Below, piece by piece: positions 25,804-33,179 of a stretch of 53,903 bases of DNA. The position numbers and the translations under genes are program-made. Source of the stretch: Bacillota bacterium (GTDB lineage Bacteria; Bacillota; Sulfobacillia; JAJZYS01; JAJYTV01); contig JAJYTE010000015.1 in assembly GCA_021793215.1 (NCBI GenBank), positions 1 through 53,903 on the forward strand, written 5' to 3'. The stretch's first letter is position 1; every line of letters starts with the position of its first letter. Under the pieces are notes generated by a model. The model ran no database searches. It saw only the letters and a program-made list of their open reading frames with translations, and was not told the origin of the DNA.

Positions 25804-26377
25804 GGGCGATCACCTCCCCACGCGGCGTGAACTCGACCAGTGATACACTCGCGTTGTAGATCACGAAGCGGATCCGCGGCCAGCCGGTCATGCCGAGAAG
25901 TGCCTGCAGGCCAGCCGCGATCGTACCGCCGTGACAGACGACCGCGACGGGACCGGGTCCGCTCGCGGCGATCTCGCGCAGGGCCGCATCGACCCGCAGG
26001 CGGAGGTCGTCGTACGATTCGCCGCCGGGGGGCCTTGCGGCCCTGGGAGTGCGCCGCAGTTCCTCCTCCACCTGCGGGTGCCGGCGGGCGGCCTCGATCC
26101 GCGTCGTTCCCTGGTAGACGCCCCAGTTACGCTCCATGAGGCGAGGATCCGCCTGCACCGTGAGCCCCGCGGCGGCGGCCAGCGGCTGCGCTGTTTGCAT
26201 GGCGCGCCTCAGCGGACTCGCGTAGACCGCCCGCAGCCGCACGCCGCGAAGCCGCCCAACGAGGCCGCCGGCCTGGGCCACCCCCGTCTCGTCCAGCGGC
26301 ACGTCCTCGGTCCCTTGGATGCGCTCCTCTTTGTTCCAGGCGGTCTGTCCGTGACGGATGAGGTAGAGTTCTGCCAA
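25772..26377 (-). CDS. Histidine phosphatase (phosphoglycerate-mutase-like)
   Basis: This 201-residue enzyme belongs to the histidine phosphatase superfamily. LIRHGQTAWN near the N-terminus holds the phosphorylated His, ASPLRRAMQTA the second Arg, MERNWGVYQG the acidic residue and CHGGTIAAG the second catalytic His. Cofactor-dependent mutases are longer, so a phosphatase (PhoE-, CobC- or GpgP-like) is more likely. TTG at 26377 has AGGAG eight bases upstream; the frame extends to 26662 but overlaps the divergent comB gene. It is 37 bases from comB and overlaps the dinG-type gene at its 3' end. Confidence 0.85.
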   Translation of the reverse strand: MAELYLIRHGQTAWNKEERIQGTEDVPLDETGVAQAGGLVGRLRGVRLRAVYASPLRRAMQTAQPLAAAAGLTVQADPRLMERNWGVYQGTTRIEAARRHPQVEEELRRTPRAARPPGGESYDDLRLRVDAALREIAASGPGPVAVVCHGGTIAAGLQALLGMTGWPRIRFVIYNASVSLVEFTPRGEVIAHYVNRCDVGA

Positions 26378-26414
26378 TCGTCTTCTCCTCCCTGCGCTGC
26401 AAAGGAGCGTGATC

Positions 26415-27137
26415 GTGTTGGAGGTCACTGCCTGCGAAAGCGCCCGTTCGCTGCGTGCGGCGGCCGCGAGGAACATTCCCGTCGTCGCGATCGACACGCT
26501 GCGCGCCGCGACGACCTGCGCCGCGGCGCTCGAGGCCGGTGCTCTGGAGATCTGGCCCGTCGCGACGGTCGAGGACGCGGTCGCGGCCCGAGGGCGCCTC
26601 CAGGGCGCCCTGCTCGGCGGCGAGCGCGGCATGCTGCCCCTCCCGGGGTTCGACGCGGGCAACTCGCCCTACGACTACCCTGCGGCTGTCGTCGCGGGCC
26701 GCGCCCTCGTGCTCACGACGACGAACGGCACGTTGGCCCTGCGTCGCGCGCGTCCCGCCTCGGGCGTCGCGTTCGCGGCGCTACGCACGGCCCACCTCGC
26801 CGCGCGCTGGCTTTTGGCCGCCCAGAGCCCCCGGGCGCTGATCGCGCTTGCGGGCACCGAGGGCGGATTCTCGCACGAGGATGCGCTGACGGCAGGCGCG
26901 ATCGCGTCGCGACTGCCGGGAGCCGAACTCGACGACCTGATGCGCACCTGCCTTGCGGCCTTCCACGGTGCGCAGGACCTCGCCGGCGAGATTGGCGCGG
27001 CCCCGCACGGGCGCCGCCTAATCGAGAAGGGGTTTGCACGCGATGTCGCCTACGCGGCGCAGGCGTTCGCCGCGAACGTCCTGCCGGTGCGTGACGAGCG
27101 GAAAAAGGGGCGCCTCGTCCCATGGCGAGGCGCCTAG
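26415..27137 (+). CDS. comB: 2-phosphosulfolactate phosphatase (ComB family)
   Basis: The 240-residue protein should remove phosphate from 2-phosphosulfolactate to give sulfolactate. Family features are VVAIDTLRAATTCAAAL near residue 25, GGERGMLPLPGFDAGNSP (about 73-90), TTTNGTLAL (about 102-110) and LAGTEGGFSHEDAL (about 143-156). GTG at 26415 lies seven bases after AAGGAG (26402-26407); GTG at 26409 is only one base from it. In methanogens ComB serves coenzyme M synthesis, but in Bacillus sulfolactate accumulates in spores, which fits this spore-former. No other coenzyme M gene is in the window. Its 3' end contains the terminator of the convergent mreB-like gene. Confidence 0.85.
   Translation: MLEVTACESARSLRAAAARNIPVVAIDTLRAATTCAAALEAGALEIWPVATVEDAVAARGRLQGALLGGERGMLPLPGFDAGNSPYDYPAAVVAGRALVLTTTNGTLALRRARPASGVAFAALRTAHLAARWLLAAQSPRALIALAGTEGGFSHEDALTAGAIASRLPGAELDDLMRTCLAAFHGAQDLAGEIGAAPHGRRLIEKGFARDVAYAAQAFAANVLPVRDERKKGRLVPWRGA
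27102..27134 (-). terminator. Terminator of the mreB-like gene, inside the comB 3' end
   Basis: A perfect 9-bp stem (27109-27117 with 27126-27134) on the minus strand is followed by CCTTTTTCC (five T residues at 27106-27102). It lies wholly within the last codons of the convergent comB gene, so one sequence must satisfy both coding and termination. Confidence 0.85.
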
Positions 27138-27168
27138 TGCGTTCCCGTTCGGGCGGGGCGATTCCTGC

Positions 27169-28167
27169 CTACGCGCCGCGGCGCAGGAGCTGGTCGCGCA
27201 CGCGCGGCTCGAACAGGCGTTCGAGCCCGGCGACGATCGACTCCTCCGGCGCCTGATCGAAGCGCACCGGAAGGCCGAGTGCCTCCGGCAGGTGCTGTTG
27301 CAGCGCGCGCAGCCGGGCCCCGCCGCCGGTGAGGACGATGCCGCGCTCCGCGACGTCGGAGACGAGTTCCGGAGAGACGTCGCGCAGAAGTTCCTGAACG
27401 GTCGAGACGATGTGCTCCGCGAGAAGGTGCGCTGGCGCCTCGATCTCTTTGCGATCGACCCGCAGCGCGCGCGGCAGACCGCTCAGGAGGTCACGGCCGT
27501 GCAGGACCGCGTCACTCATGCCCTCGCCCAGGAGGTCGTGCTTCAGCGTCTTCGCCGTGGTCGGACCGATCATGATGCTGTAGCTCTCGCGCAGGCGGCG
27601 GGCGATCGCCTCGTCGAGTGCGTCGCCACCTTCCGGCAGGGTTGCGGACACGACCGTGCGACCGAGCGACATCAAGTCCACCTGCGTCTGCGAGGCGCCG
27701 ACGTCGATGATCAGGCTGCCGCATGGCTGGAAGAGCGGCAGATCCAGACCGAGCGCGCGGCAGGCAGCCAGCTGCGCGAACGCGACGCGCGCGGCGCCCG
27801 CCTCCCGCGCGAGCAGGACGAAGGCTCGGCGATCGAGGGCGGTGGCCCCCGACGCAAGGGCGACGACGATCTCCGGCCTCTGCCAGCGACTGCGCGGCAT
27901 CCGGGCGATCATCGTTCGTACAAGTGCCTGCGCGAGCTTCTGGGAGCGCACCCCACCGCCGGAGAAGGGGCGTTCGGCCGTCAGGCCCTCCGGCCCGCGC
28001 CCGAGCATGCGCTGCGCCGCCGTGCCGACCGCGATGATGCCTCCGCCGTCCTGGTGGGCGACGACGGCCGGCTCCTGCGCCTTGCGGATGCGGCTGCCGT
28101 CGACGGTCATACGGATCGTGTCGCTGCCGAAGTCGAAGAGGAGTCTGCGCAAGCCCGTTCCCCCCAC
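27169..28167 (-). CDS. Divergent MreB-like actin homologue
   Basis: The 332-residue protein has the length and domain order of MreB/Mbl, which form membrane-associated filaments that guide cell-wall synthesis. The adenosine motif LTGGGARLRAL near residue 285 is well kept. The first phosphate loop reads DFGSDTIRM where MreB has an Asp-Leu-Gly-Thr-Ala-Asn core, and the second reads IDVGASQTQVD, lacking the usual Gly-Gly-Gly-Thr. This suggests altered nucleotide handling or a specialised paralogue. GTG at 28167 has AAGGAG six bases upstream; TTG at 28152 behind GGGGGG is an alternative. No mreC, mreD or rod genes are adjacent. Confidence 0.78.
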   Translation of the reverse strand: MGGTGLRRLLFDFGSDTIRMTVDGSRIRKAQEPAVVAHQDGGGIIAVGTAAQRMLGRGPEGLTAERPFSGGGVRSQKLAQALVRTMIARMPRSRWQRPEIVVALASGATALDRRAFVLLAREAGAARVAFAQLAACRALGLDLPLFQPCGSLIIDVGASQTQVDLMSLGRTVVSATLPEGGDALDEAIARRLRESYSIMIGPTTAKTLKHDLLGEGMSDAVLHGRDLLSGLPRALRVDRKEIEAPAHLLAEHIVSTVQELLRDVSPELVSDVAERGIVLTGGGARLRALQQHLPEALGLPVRFDQAPEESIVAGLERLFEPRVRDQLLRRGA

Positions 28168-28284
28168 TGCACTCTCCTTTCTATATTGCGGACAAGCGCC
28201 GTCCACGCGCACCGCGCAATTGCTGGGCGCCGCGGTGTGGACTCCCTCTGTCGGGAGCCTACTGCAGGCCCCGGGCACGGCAGA

Positions 28285-28307
28285 GGCACCGGCATTGCGC
28301 CGGTGCC
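28285..28307 (-). terminator. Hairpin after mtaD
   Basis: A perfect 9-bp stem (28285-28293 with 28299-28307), 25 bases after the mtaD stop, closes the salvage operon on the minus strand. It is followed by TCTGCCGT, weakly T-rich. The remaining bases up to the mreB-like start hold a 7-bp inverted repeat (CACCGCG/CGCGGTG) near 28210 and nothing else I can name. Confidence 0.6.
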
Positions 28308-28331
28308 CCAGGGGTGCAGCGGGAGGAGCTG

Positions 28332-29624
28332 TCAGGAGAGGATCTGCCGCTGCGCGATCCGTTGCGCGGCGCGCTGCGCCTGCGAAAGGATCTCGGGCGC
28401 GTCGACCAGTAGGTGCCGGCCCTCCGCGAAGAGGAGGCGGCCACTCGCGTACACCCGCTCGACGTCGCGCGCCGTCGCTGTGTAGACGAGGGCCGAGGCG
28501 ACGTCGAAGACCGGCTGGAGGTGCGGCGCGCGTAGGTCGACGACGACGACGTCTGCGAGGAAGCCTGGTGCGAGCAGGCCGACGTCGGCGAGTCCGAGCG
28601 CCAGCGCCCCCTCGTGCGTGGCCATGCGCAGGACGGTGCGCGCCGAGAGTTGCGTCGGGTCCTGGGTGCTGCCCTTCGCGATCCAGGCGGCCGCCTTCAT
28701 GCTGAGGAAGGGGTCGAGGACGTTCGCGCTCGCCGCGCCGTCCGAGCCGAGGCCGACCGGGATGCCGTGGGCGCGGAAGCGCGCGACCGGCGCGAAGCCG
28801 CAGCCCAGCTTGAGGTTCGAGACGGGGCAGTGCGCGATGCCGACGCGCATGCCCTCGAGCAGCGCGAAGTCAGACTCTGCGGGGGCGACGTAGTGTGCCG
28901 CGATCACCGGCTGCTCGGAGAGCCCGGAGTCGAGCAGCACGTGGGCCGGTGTACGCCCCTCCGCCGCCAGGTCCCGCGTCTCCTGGTGCGTCTCCGCGAG
29001 GTGGATGTGCACGCGCGCGTCGAGCGCCTTGGCCGCCTGCGCCACCTCCACGAGGTAGTGCGGGTCGCAGGTGTACGGCGCGTGCGGCCCGAGCGCCACC
29101 TGGATGCGCCCACCGTAGCCTCCCTGCCAGCGCTCGTAGAGCTCCGTGCCCACCCGCAGCTTCCCGCGCCCGGGGTCCGCGTTGCCGATCAGGCCCTGCG
29201 TGATCACCCCACGGATCCCCGCCTCGCCGATCGCCTCCGCGACGCGGTCCATCGCCATGTACATGTCGTTGACCGCCGTCACCCCGCTCGCGACCGCCTC
29301 CAGCAGCGCGAGCCGCGTGCCGGCGAGCACGTCGTCCTCGCCCATGCGATCCTCAACCGGCCAGATGTGGTCGGTGAGCCAGGGAGCGAGCGCGACGTCG
29401 TCGGCGATGCCGCGCAGGAGCTGCATCGCGAGGTGGGTGTGCGCGTTCACGAAGCCTGGGATGATCGCGCGCCCCGGGAGGTCCACGATCTCGTCGCCGG
29501 GCTGCGCCGCCGGTGCGCCGTCCGCCGGACCGGCGTAGGTGATCCGGTCCTTGTCGATGCAGAGCACGCCCTGCGGGCACTCCTCCTCCGGTGTGAGGAG
29601 CGTCGCGCCCTCAAGGCGGATCAC
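28332..29624 (-). CDS. mtaD: 5-methylthioadenosine/S-adenosylhomocysteine deaminase
   Basis: This 430-residue amidohydrolase should deaminate methylthioadenosine or S-adenosylhomocysteine to the inosine form. Metal-binding and catalytic residues are in place: HTHLAM (about residues 62-67), HIHLAETHQE (about 210), an AAHYV His, and the Asp of GLGSDGAASAN. GTG at 29624 overlaps the ahcY stop by four bases (GTGA), so translation is coupled. It is the last gene of the run speD-ndk-mtnP-ahcY-mtaD, giving the cell two routes for each by-product of S-adenosylmethionine use. Confidence 0.93.
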   Translation of the reverse strand: MIRLEGATLLTPEEECPQGVLCIDKDRITYAGPADGAPAAQPGDEIVDLPGRAIIPGFVNAHTHLAMQLLRGIADDVALAPWLTDHIWPVEDRMGEDDVLAGTRLALLEAVASGVTAVNDMYMAMDRVAEAIGEAGIRGVITQGLIGNADPGRGKLRVGTELYERWQGGYGGRIQVALGPHAPYTCDPHYLVEVAQAAKALDARVHIHLAETHQETRDLAAEGRTPAHVLLDSGLSEQPVIAAHYVAPAESDFALLEGMRVGIAHCPVSNLKLGCGFAPVARFRAHGIPVGLGSDGAASANVLDPFLSMKAAAWIAKGSTQDPTQLSARTVLRMATHEGALALGLADVGLLAPGFLADVVVVDLRAPHLQPVFDVASALVYTATARDVERVYASGRLLFAEGRHLLVDAPEILSQAQRAAQRIAQRQILS

Positions 29625-30844
29625 GCGGTGCCTTCCTGCCAGGCGGCGCGGTAGCGCGTCTGCTCCTCCGTCTCCCGTTCGAGGCCGATGCCCCGCGCTT
29701 CGAGCGAGAGGCGCGCCACCTCCTGGTCGAGCTCGTCCGGGAACGCGTGGACTCCCGGCGCCATGCGCTGCGTCGCAAGGTGCAGCAGCGCGAGCGCCTG
29801 GACCGCGAACGAGAGGTCCATGATCTCCGCGGGGTGGCCGTCGCCGGCCGCGAGGTTCACGAGCCTCCCCTCCCCCAGCAGGTAGAAGCGGCGGCCGTCC
29901 TTGAGCGTGTAGCGTTGGACGTTCTCCCGGGCTTGCACCGGCTCGCCGCCGAGGCGCGCGAGCGCCGCCTTGTCGATCTCCACATCGAAGTGTCCGGCGT
30001 TCGCCAAAAGGACGCCGTCGCGCATCTTCTCGAGGTGCTGCTCACGTACGACCCGCAGCGCGCCCGTCACCGTGACGACGATGTCCGCTCGCGGGGAGAG
30101 GTCCTCCATGGTCCCGACGTCGTAGCCGTCGAGCCAAGCCTCGTTCATGCGCACCGGGTCGATGTCCACGACGCCGACGCGCGCGCCGAGGCCGCGCAGA
30201 CGCTGGGCGACGCCCTTGCCGCACTGCCCGAAGCCGACGACGAGGGCGTAGCGGCCGGCGATCGTCAGGTTCGTCGACCCCATGATGGCCTCTACGACCG
30301 ACTGGCCCGTACCGAAGCGGTTGTCGAAGAGGCGCTTCATCTGGGCGTCGTTGACCGCGATCACCGGCACCTTGAGCGCTCCCTCGCCGTGCATGGCGCG
30401 CAGGCGCACGAGACCGGTGGTCGTCTCCTCCGACGCCCCCCGCAGCGCCTCGAGCAACTCGGGGCGGCGCAAGTGGAGGCGCGTGAGGAGGTCGCCGCCG
30501 TCGTCGATCACGAGGGTCGGTTGGTGGTCCAGCACGGCGTCGAGGTAGCCGAAGTACTCCTCGGTACTGGCGCCGTGGCGGGCGTGGACGGTGACCCCCT
30601 GCTGCGCGAGGGCCTGGGCGACGGCATCCTGCGTGGAGAGAGGGTTCGACCCGGCGATCGCGACGTCGGCGCCCAGCGCGCGCAGTGCGAGCGCGAGCCG
30701 CGCGGTCTTCGCCTCGAGGTGCAGTGCCATGCCGACGCGCTGCCCCTTGAGCGGAGCCTTTGGCCCCCGCTCCGCGACGAGCCGCTCGAGGATCGGCATG
30801 TGGTCTTCCGCCCAGGTGATGCGACGTGCTCCCAGTTCGCTCAA
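29621..30844 (-). CDS. ahcY: Adenosylhomocysteinase
   Basis: The product splits S-adenosylhomocysteine to homocysteine and adenosine, using bound NAD. At 407 residues it is of the short bacterial type. Landmarks are the substrate region ending in DDGGDL, the Lys and Asp of VPVIAVNDAQMKRLFDN, GTGQSVVEAI, the NAD loop VVGFGQCGKGVA, and NAGHFDVEID. TTG at 30844 overlaps the mtnP stop by four bases and has GGAGG seven bases upstream. It works alongside the MtaD deaminase. Confidence 0.94.
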   Translation of the reverse strand: MSELGARRITWAEDHMPILERLVAERGPKAPLKGQRVGMALHLEAKTARLALALRALGADVAIAGSNPLSTQDAVAQALAQQGVTVHARHGASTEEYFGYLDAVLDHQPTLVIDDGGDLLTRLHLRRPELLEALRGASEETTTGLVRLRAMHGEGALKVPVIAVNDAQMKRLFDNRFGTGQSVVEAIMGSTNLTIAGRYALVVGFGQCGKGVAQRLRGLGARVGVVDIDPVRMNEAWLDGYDVGTMEDLSPRADIVVTVTGALRVVREQHLEKMRDGVLLANAGHFDVEIDKAALARLGGEPVQARENVQRYTLKDGRRFYLLGEGRLVNLAAGDGHPAEIMDLSFAVQALALLHLATQRMAPGVHAFPDELDQEVARLSLEARGIGLERETEEQTRYRAAWQEGTA

Positions 30845-31611
30845 GACATCCCCTCCGGAACTTCGCATTGGTTGCACGCAGGGCCCTCGCCGACCCGCTC
30901 GGCGCAGCCGAGCAGAAGGCGTGAGACGGTCTCTCCGCTGTGGGCCATCAGCTCCAGGACTTCGCGGTGCGAAGGCCTGCTGCCTTCGACGCCGGCCGCG
31001 AGGTTGGTGACGAGCGCGACGCCGGCGTAATGGATGCCGAGCTCCCGCGCCAGCACGACCTCCGGCACCTGGGTCATACCGACGACGTCGCCGCCGAGCA
31101 TGCGGTAGGCCCGAATCTCGCTCGGCGTCTCGAAGCGCGGTCCCTCCGTGCAGACGTACACCACGTCGCGCGGGTGGAGCGCGATCCCGAGTTCCTTCGC
31201 CGTGTCGCGCAGGGCGCCGCGCAGCGTCGGGCAGTAGGCTTCGGTGACGTCCTGGTGCACGACGTCGGGGCCGTTGTGGAATGTGGTTTCACGCGACTTC
31301 GTGAAGTCCATGAAGTCGCCGAGCAGCGCGAGGGTGCCCGGCGCGAGATCGGTCGAGAGTGCGCCGACCGCCGACGTCGAGAGGATCGCACGGACGCCCG
31401 CCTCGTGCAGGCCGAAGAGCAGGGCGCGGCTCGGCAGGCGGTGCGGTGGGACGGAGTGGCCCTTGCCGTGGCGCGGCGCGAAGATGACCTCCCTGCCGTT
31501 CGCGAGCCGGCTGAGGGTCACGGTCACGTCGCCGTAGGGCGTCCTCAGTTCGCGCTCCTCGCTCTCGCCAAGCAGCTGGTAGACCCCAGTGCCGCCGATG
31601 ATCGCGAGCAT
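30841..31611 (-). CDS. mtnP: S-methyl-5'-thioadenosine phosphorylase
   Basis: This 256-residue enzyme of the purine nucleoside phosphorylase family releases adenine and methylthioribose-1-phosphate from methylthioadenosine. It shows IIGGTGVY at the N-terminus (phosphate loop), FAPRHGKGHSVPPH, STSAVGALS, TEGPRFETPSEIRAYR and MTQVPEVVLARELG. A related 6-oxopurine phosphorylase specificity is possible, but the neighbours speD, ahcY and mtaD favour methylthioadenosine. ATG at 31611 lies one base after the ndk stop, and its stop overlaps ahcY by four bases. Confidence 0.92.
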   Translation of the reverse strand: MLAIIGGTGVYQLLGESEERELRTPYGDVTVTLSRLANGREVIFAPRHGKGHSVPPHRLPSRALLFGLHEAGVRAILSTSAVGALSTDLAPGTLALLGDFMDFTKSRETTFHNGPDVVHQDVTEAYCPTLRGALRDTAKELGIALHPRDVVYVCTEGPRFETPSEIRAYRMLGGDVVGMTQVPEVVLARELGIHYAGVALVTNLAAGVEGSRPSHREVLELMAHSGETVSRLLLGCAERVGEGPACNQCEVPEGMS

Positions 31612-31612
31612 G

Positions 31613-32068
31613 CTACTCGCCTGCGTAGATCCAGCTCTCCTCCGGGCGTGCAGCTCCGACGAGCTCCTCCGTCCGGAAGAAGAGGGAGATCTCGCGCGCT
31701 GCCGATTCCGGGCTGTCCGATCCGTGCACGAGGTTTGCGGAGATGCTCAGCCCGAAGTCCCCGCGGAGGGTTCCGGGCGCCGCCTTCGCGGGGTCTGTGG
31801 CGCCCATCAGGCTGCGCACGGTGGAGATGGCCTCTCGCCCCTCCCAGACCGTCGCGACGATCGGACCGGACGTGATGAACGATACGAGCCCCGCGAAGAA
31901 GGGCTTCTCGCGGTGGTCGGCGTAATGCTCGCGCGCCAAGCCTTCGGAGACCTGCATCAGCTTGAGACCGACCAGGCGCAGCCCCTTGCGCTCGAGACGC
32001 CCGAGGAGCTCGCCGACGAGGCCGCGTCCGACTCCGTCCGGCTTGACCGCGAAGAATGTGCGTTCCAT
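31613..32068 (-). CDS. ndk: Nucleoside diphosphate kinase
   Basis: The 151-residue enzyme transfers the gamma phosphate of ATP to other nucleoside diphosphates through a phospho-His. FFAVKPDGV holds the nucleotide-binding Lys, [11 protein letters not shown] the helical hairpin, and [12 protein letters not shown] the catalytic His. Length and motifs are standard. It lies between speD and mtnP on the same strand, so a housekeeping nucleotide gene appears inserted in the S-adenosylmethionine salvage run. ATG at 32068 has GGAG only one base away, so ribosome spacing is unusual. Confidence 0.95.
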   Translation of the reverse strand: MERTFFAVKPDGVGRGLVGELLGRLERKGLRLVGLKLMQVSEGLAREHYADHREKPFFAGLVSFITSGPIVATVWEGREAISTVRSLMGATDPAKAAPGTLRGDFGLSISANLVHGSDSPESAAREISLFFRTEELVGAARPEESWIYAGE

Positions 32069-32096
32069 GCTCCTACTCTTCCCCTCGACAAGTTTT

Positions 32097-32121
32097 GCGC
32101 CCCGGCCATAGACCGGGGCGC
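32097..32121 (-). other. GC hairpin between speD and ndk
   Basis: A perfect 9-bp stem (32097-32105 with 32113-32121) with a 7-base loop lies 12 bases after the speD stop. On the minus strand it is followed by AAAACTTG rather than T residues, so it may attenuate or stabilise the message instead of ending it. Confidence 0.5.
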
Positions 32122-32133
32122 CGTCAGGTTCGT

Positions 32134-32505
32134 TTAGCCGACCTCTGCTTCCACTCCGGCGAAGACGCCGCGCTTCGTCTCTGTCGCCGTTACACTCTGC
32201 GCGCGGAAGTGCTCCACGATATAGTTGCAGGCGTCCCAGGGTTCGACGCGATCACCGCAGGTGAACACGTCCACCGCCGCGTAGCCGAGTTCCGGCCACG
32301 TATGTACCGCGAGGTGCGATTCCGAGATCACCACCACGCCACTGACGCCCTGCGGACTGAATTGATGGAAGGCTACTTCCCGGACCTCAGCACCCGACTC
32401 CAGCGCCGCGGTCACCAGGATTCTCTCGACCTGATCGGGATCGTTGAGAATCGCCCGGTCGCAACCGTACACCTCGGCCAGGATGTGCCGGCCCAGTGCG
32501 TTCAT
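32134..32505 (-). CDS. speD: S-adenosylmethionine decarboxylase proenzyme
   Basis: The 123-residue proenzyme cleaves itself to create a pyruvoyl cofactor and decarboxylates S-adenosylmethionine, supplying aminopropyl groups for spermidine. The self-cleavage motif SESH (about residues 61-64) and the following [18 protein letters not shown], with processing His and catalytic Cys, are intact; length matches the Thermotoga/Bacillus class. ATG at 32505 follows GGGGGTTGAT. A consensus promoter lies 35 bases upstream. Spermidine synthase is not in the window, but the methylthioadenosine it would produce is handled by the downstream mtnP and mtaD. Confidence 0.95.
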   Translation of the reverse strand: MNALGRHILAEVYGCDRAILNDPDQVERILVTAALESGAEVREVAFHQFSPQGVSGVVVISESHLAVHTWPELGYAAVDVFTCGDRVEPWDACNYIVEHFRAQSVTATETKRGVFAGVEAEVG

Positions 32506-32539
32506 GTATCAACCCCCTGACTCAGGCTCATCAGACTGC

Positions 32540-32568
32540 ATTGTAGAGACATGTCGGAAGGTTGTCAA
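32540..32568 (-). promoter_or_regulatory. Consensus sigma-A promoter of speD
   Basis: TTGACA (32568-32563) and TACAAT (32545-32540) on the minus strand are separated by exactly 17 bases, giving a perfect -35 and a 5-of-6 -10. The expected start near 32533 leaves a leader of about 28 bases before speD. The rest of the interval to 32725 is comparatively AT-rich and shows no gene. Confidence 0.88.
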
Positions 32569-32725
32569 CAAACTGACGGAAAAAACCGCAACCGGGCATC
32601 CTAGGGAGGAGTGGCGCGAGATTGTGTGCCTGTTCGCTCGACGCCACGCCGAATTCCTCTGATTTTCTAACGATTTCGTAGGGAGCAAGACGGAACTGGA
32701 AGTTATGTCCCCCGCCCCCTGCGGC

Positions 32726-33163
32726 TCAGGACGAGCTGAGGTCCTCGGAGAGCGCCTGCAGCATCTGCTCGGCGTTGCGGCGCAGGATCAGCCGCGCGAC
32801 GGGGTTCAGGAGCCCCGCGATCATCGGCATACCGAACTCGAAGTCGGTCGTCAGGGTGACGCTCGCGCCTTCGGGTGCCGCTTCGATCCGCCACTCTCCC
32901 TCGAACTTCTTGAGGTCGCCGGAGATCTGCTTGTAGGTGATCCGACGCTCATCGGCCAGGAACTCGTCCGACTCCACCCAACGGAACGGCGCGCCCTGCA
33001 GCGTGACGTGCCACGACGACTCGGTGCGATTGCCCTCGCGGCGCAGCACCTTGACCTCGTTGACGTTCTCCATGAAGCGCGGGAAGGCTTCCATGTCGCT
33101 CAGGGCGGCGAACACGGCGGCGGGGTCGGCCTTGACGATGCGGGTGACCTCGACGTACGGCAT
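32726..33163 (-). CDS. SRPBCC (START/polyketide-cyclase-like) protein
   Basis: The 145-residue product has the SRPBCC helix-grip pattern: an opening strand PYVEVTRIVKADPAAVFAAL, then MEAFPRFMENVNEVKVL, a central run of strands and a long C-terminal helix (about 120-142). Family members bind hydrophobic ligands such as lipids, polyketides or quinones. ATG at 33163 has AAGGAGGG about ten bases upstream. The gene lies 16 bases after the aminotransferase stop on the same strand, suggesting cotranscription. Ligand and role are unknown. Confidence 0.8.
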   Translation of the reverse strand: MPYVEVTRIVKADPAAVFAALSDMEAFPRFMENVNEVKVLRREGNRTESSWHVTLQGAPFRWVESDEFLADERRITYKQISGDLKKFEGEWRIEAAPEGASVTLTTDFEFGMPMIAGLLNPVARLILRRNAEQMLQALSEDLSSS

Positions 33164-33179
33164 CTGGGCGCGTCCCTCC

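Noticed and set aside
32097-32121. Classical terminator after speD
   Set aside because: The stem is good but is followed by AAAACTTG on the transcribed strand, so it was listed only as a hairpin.
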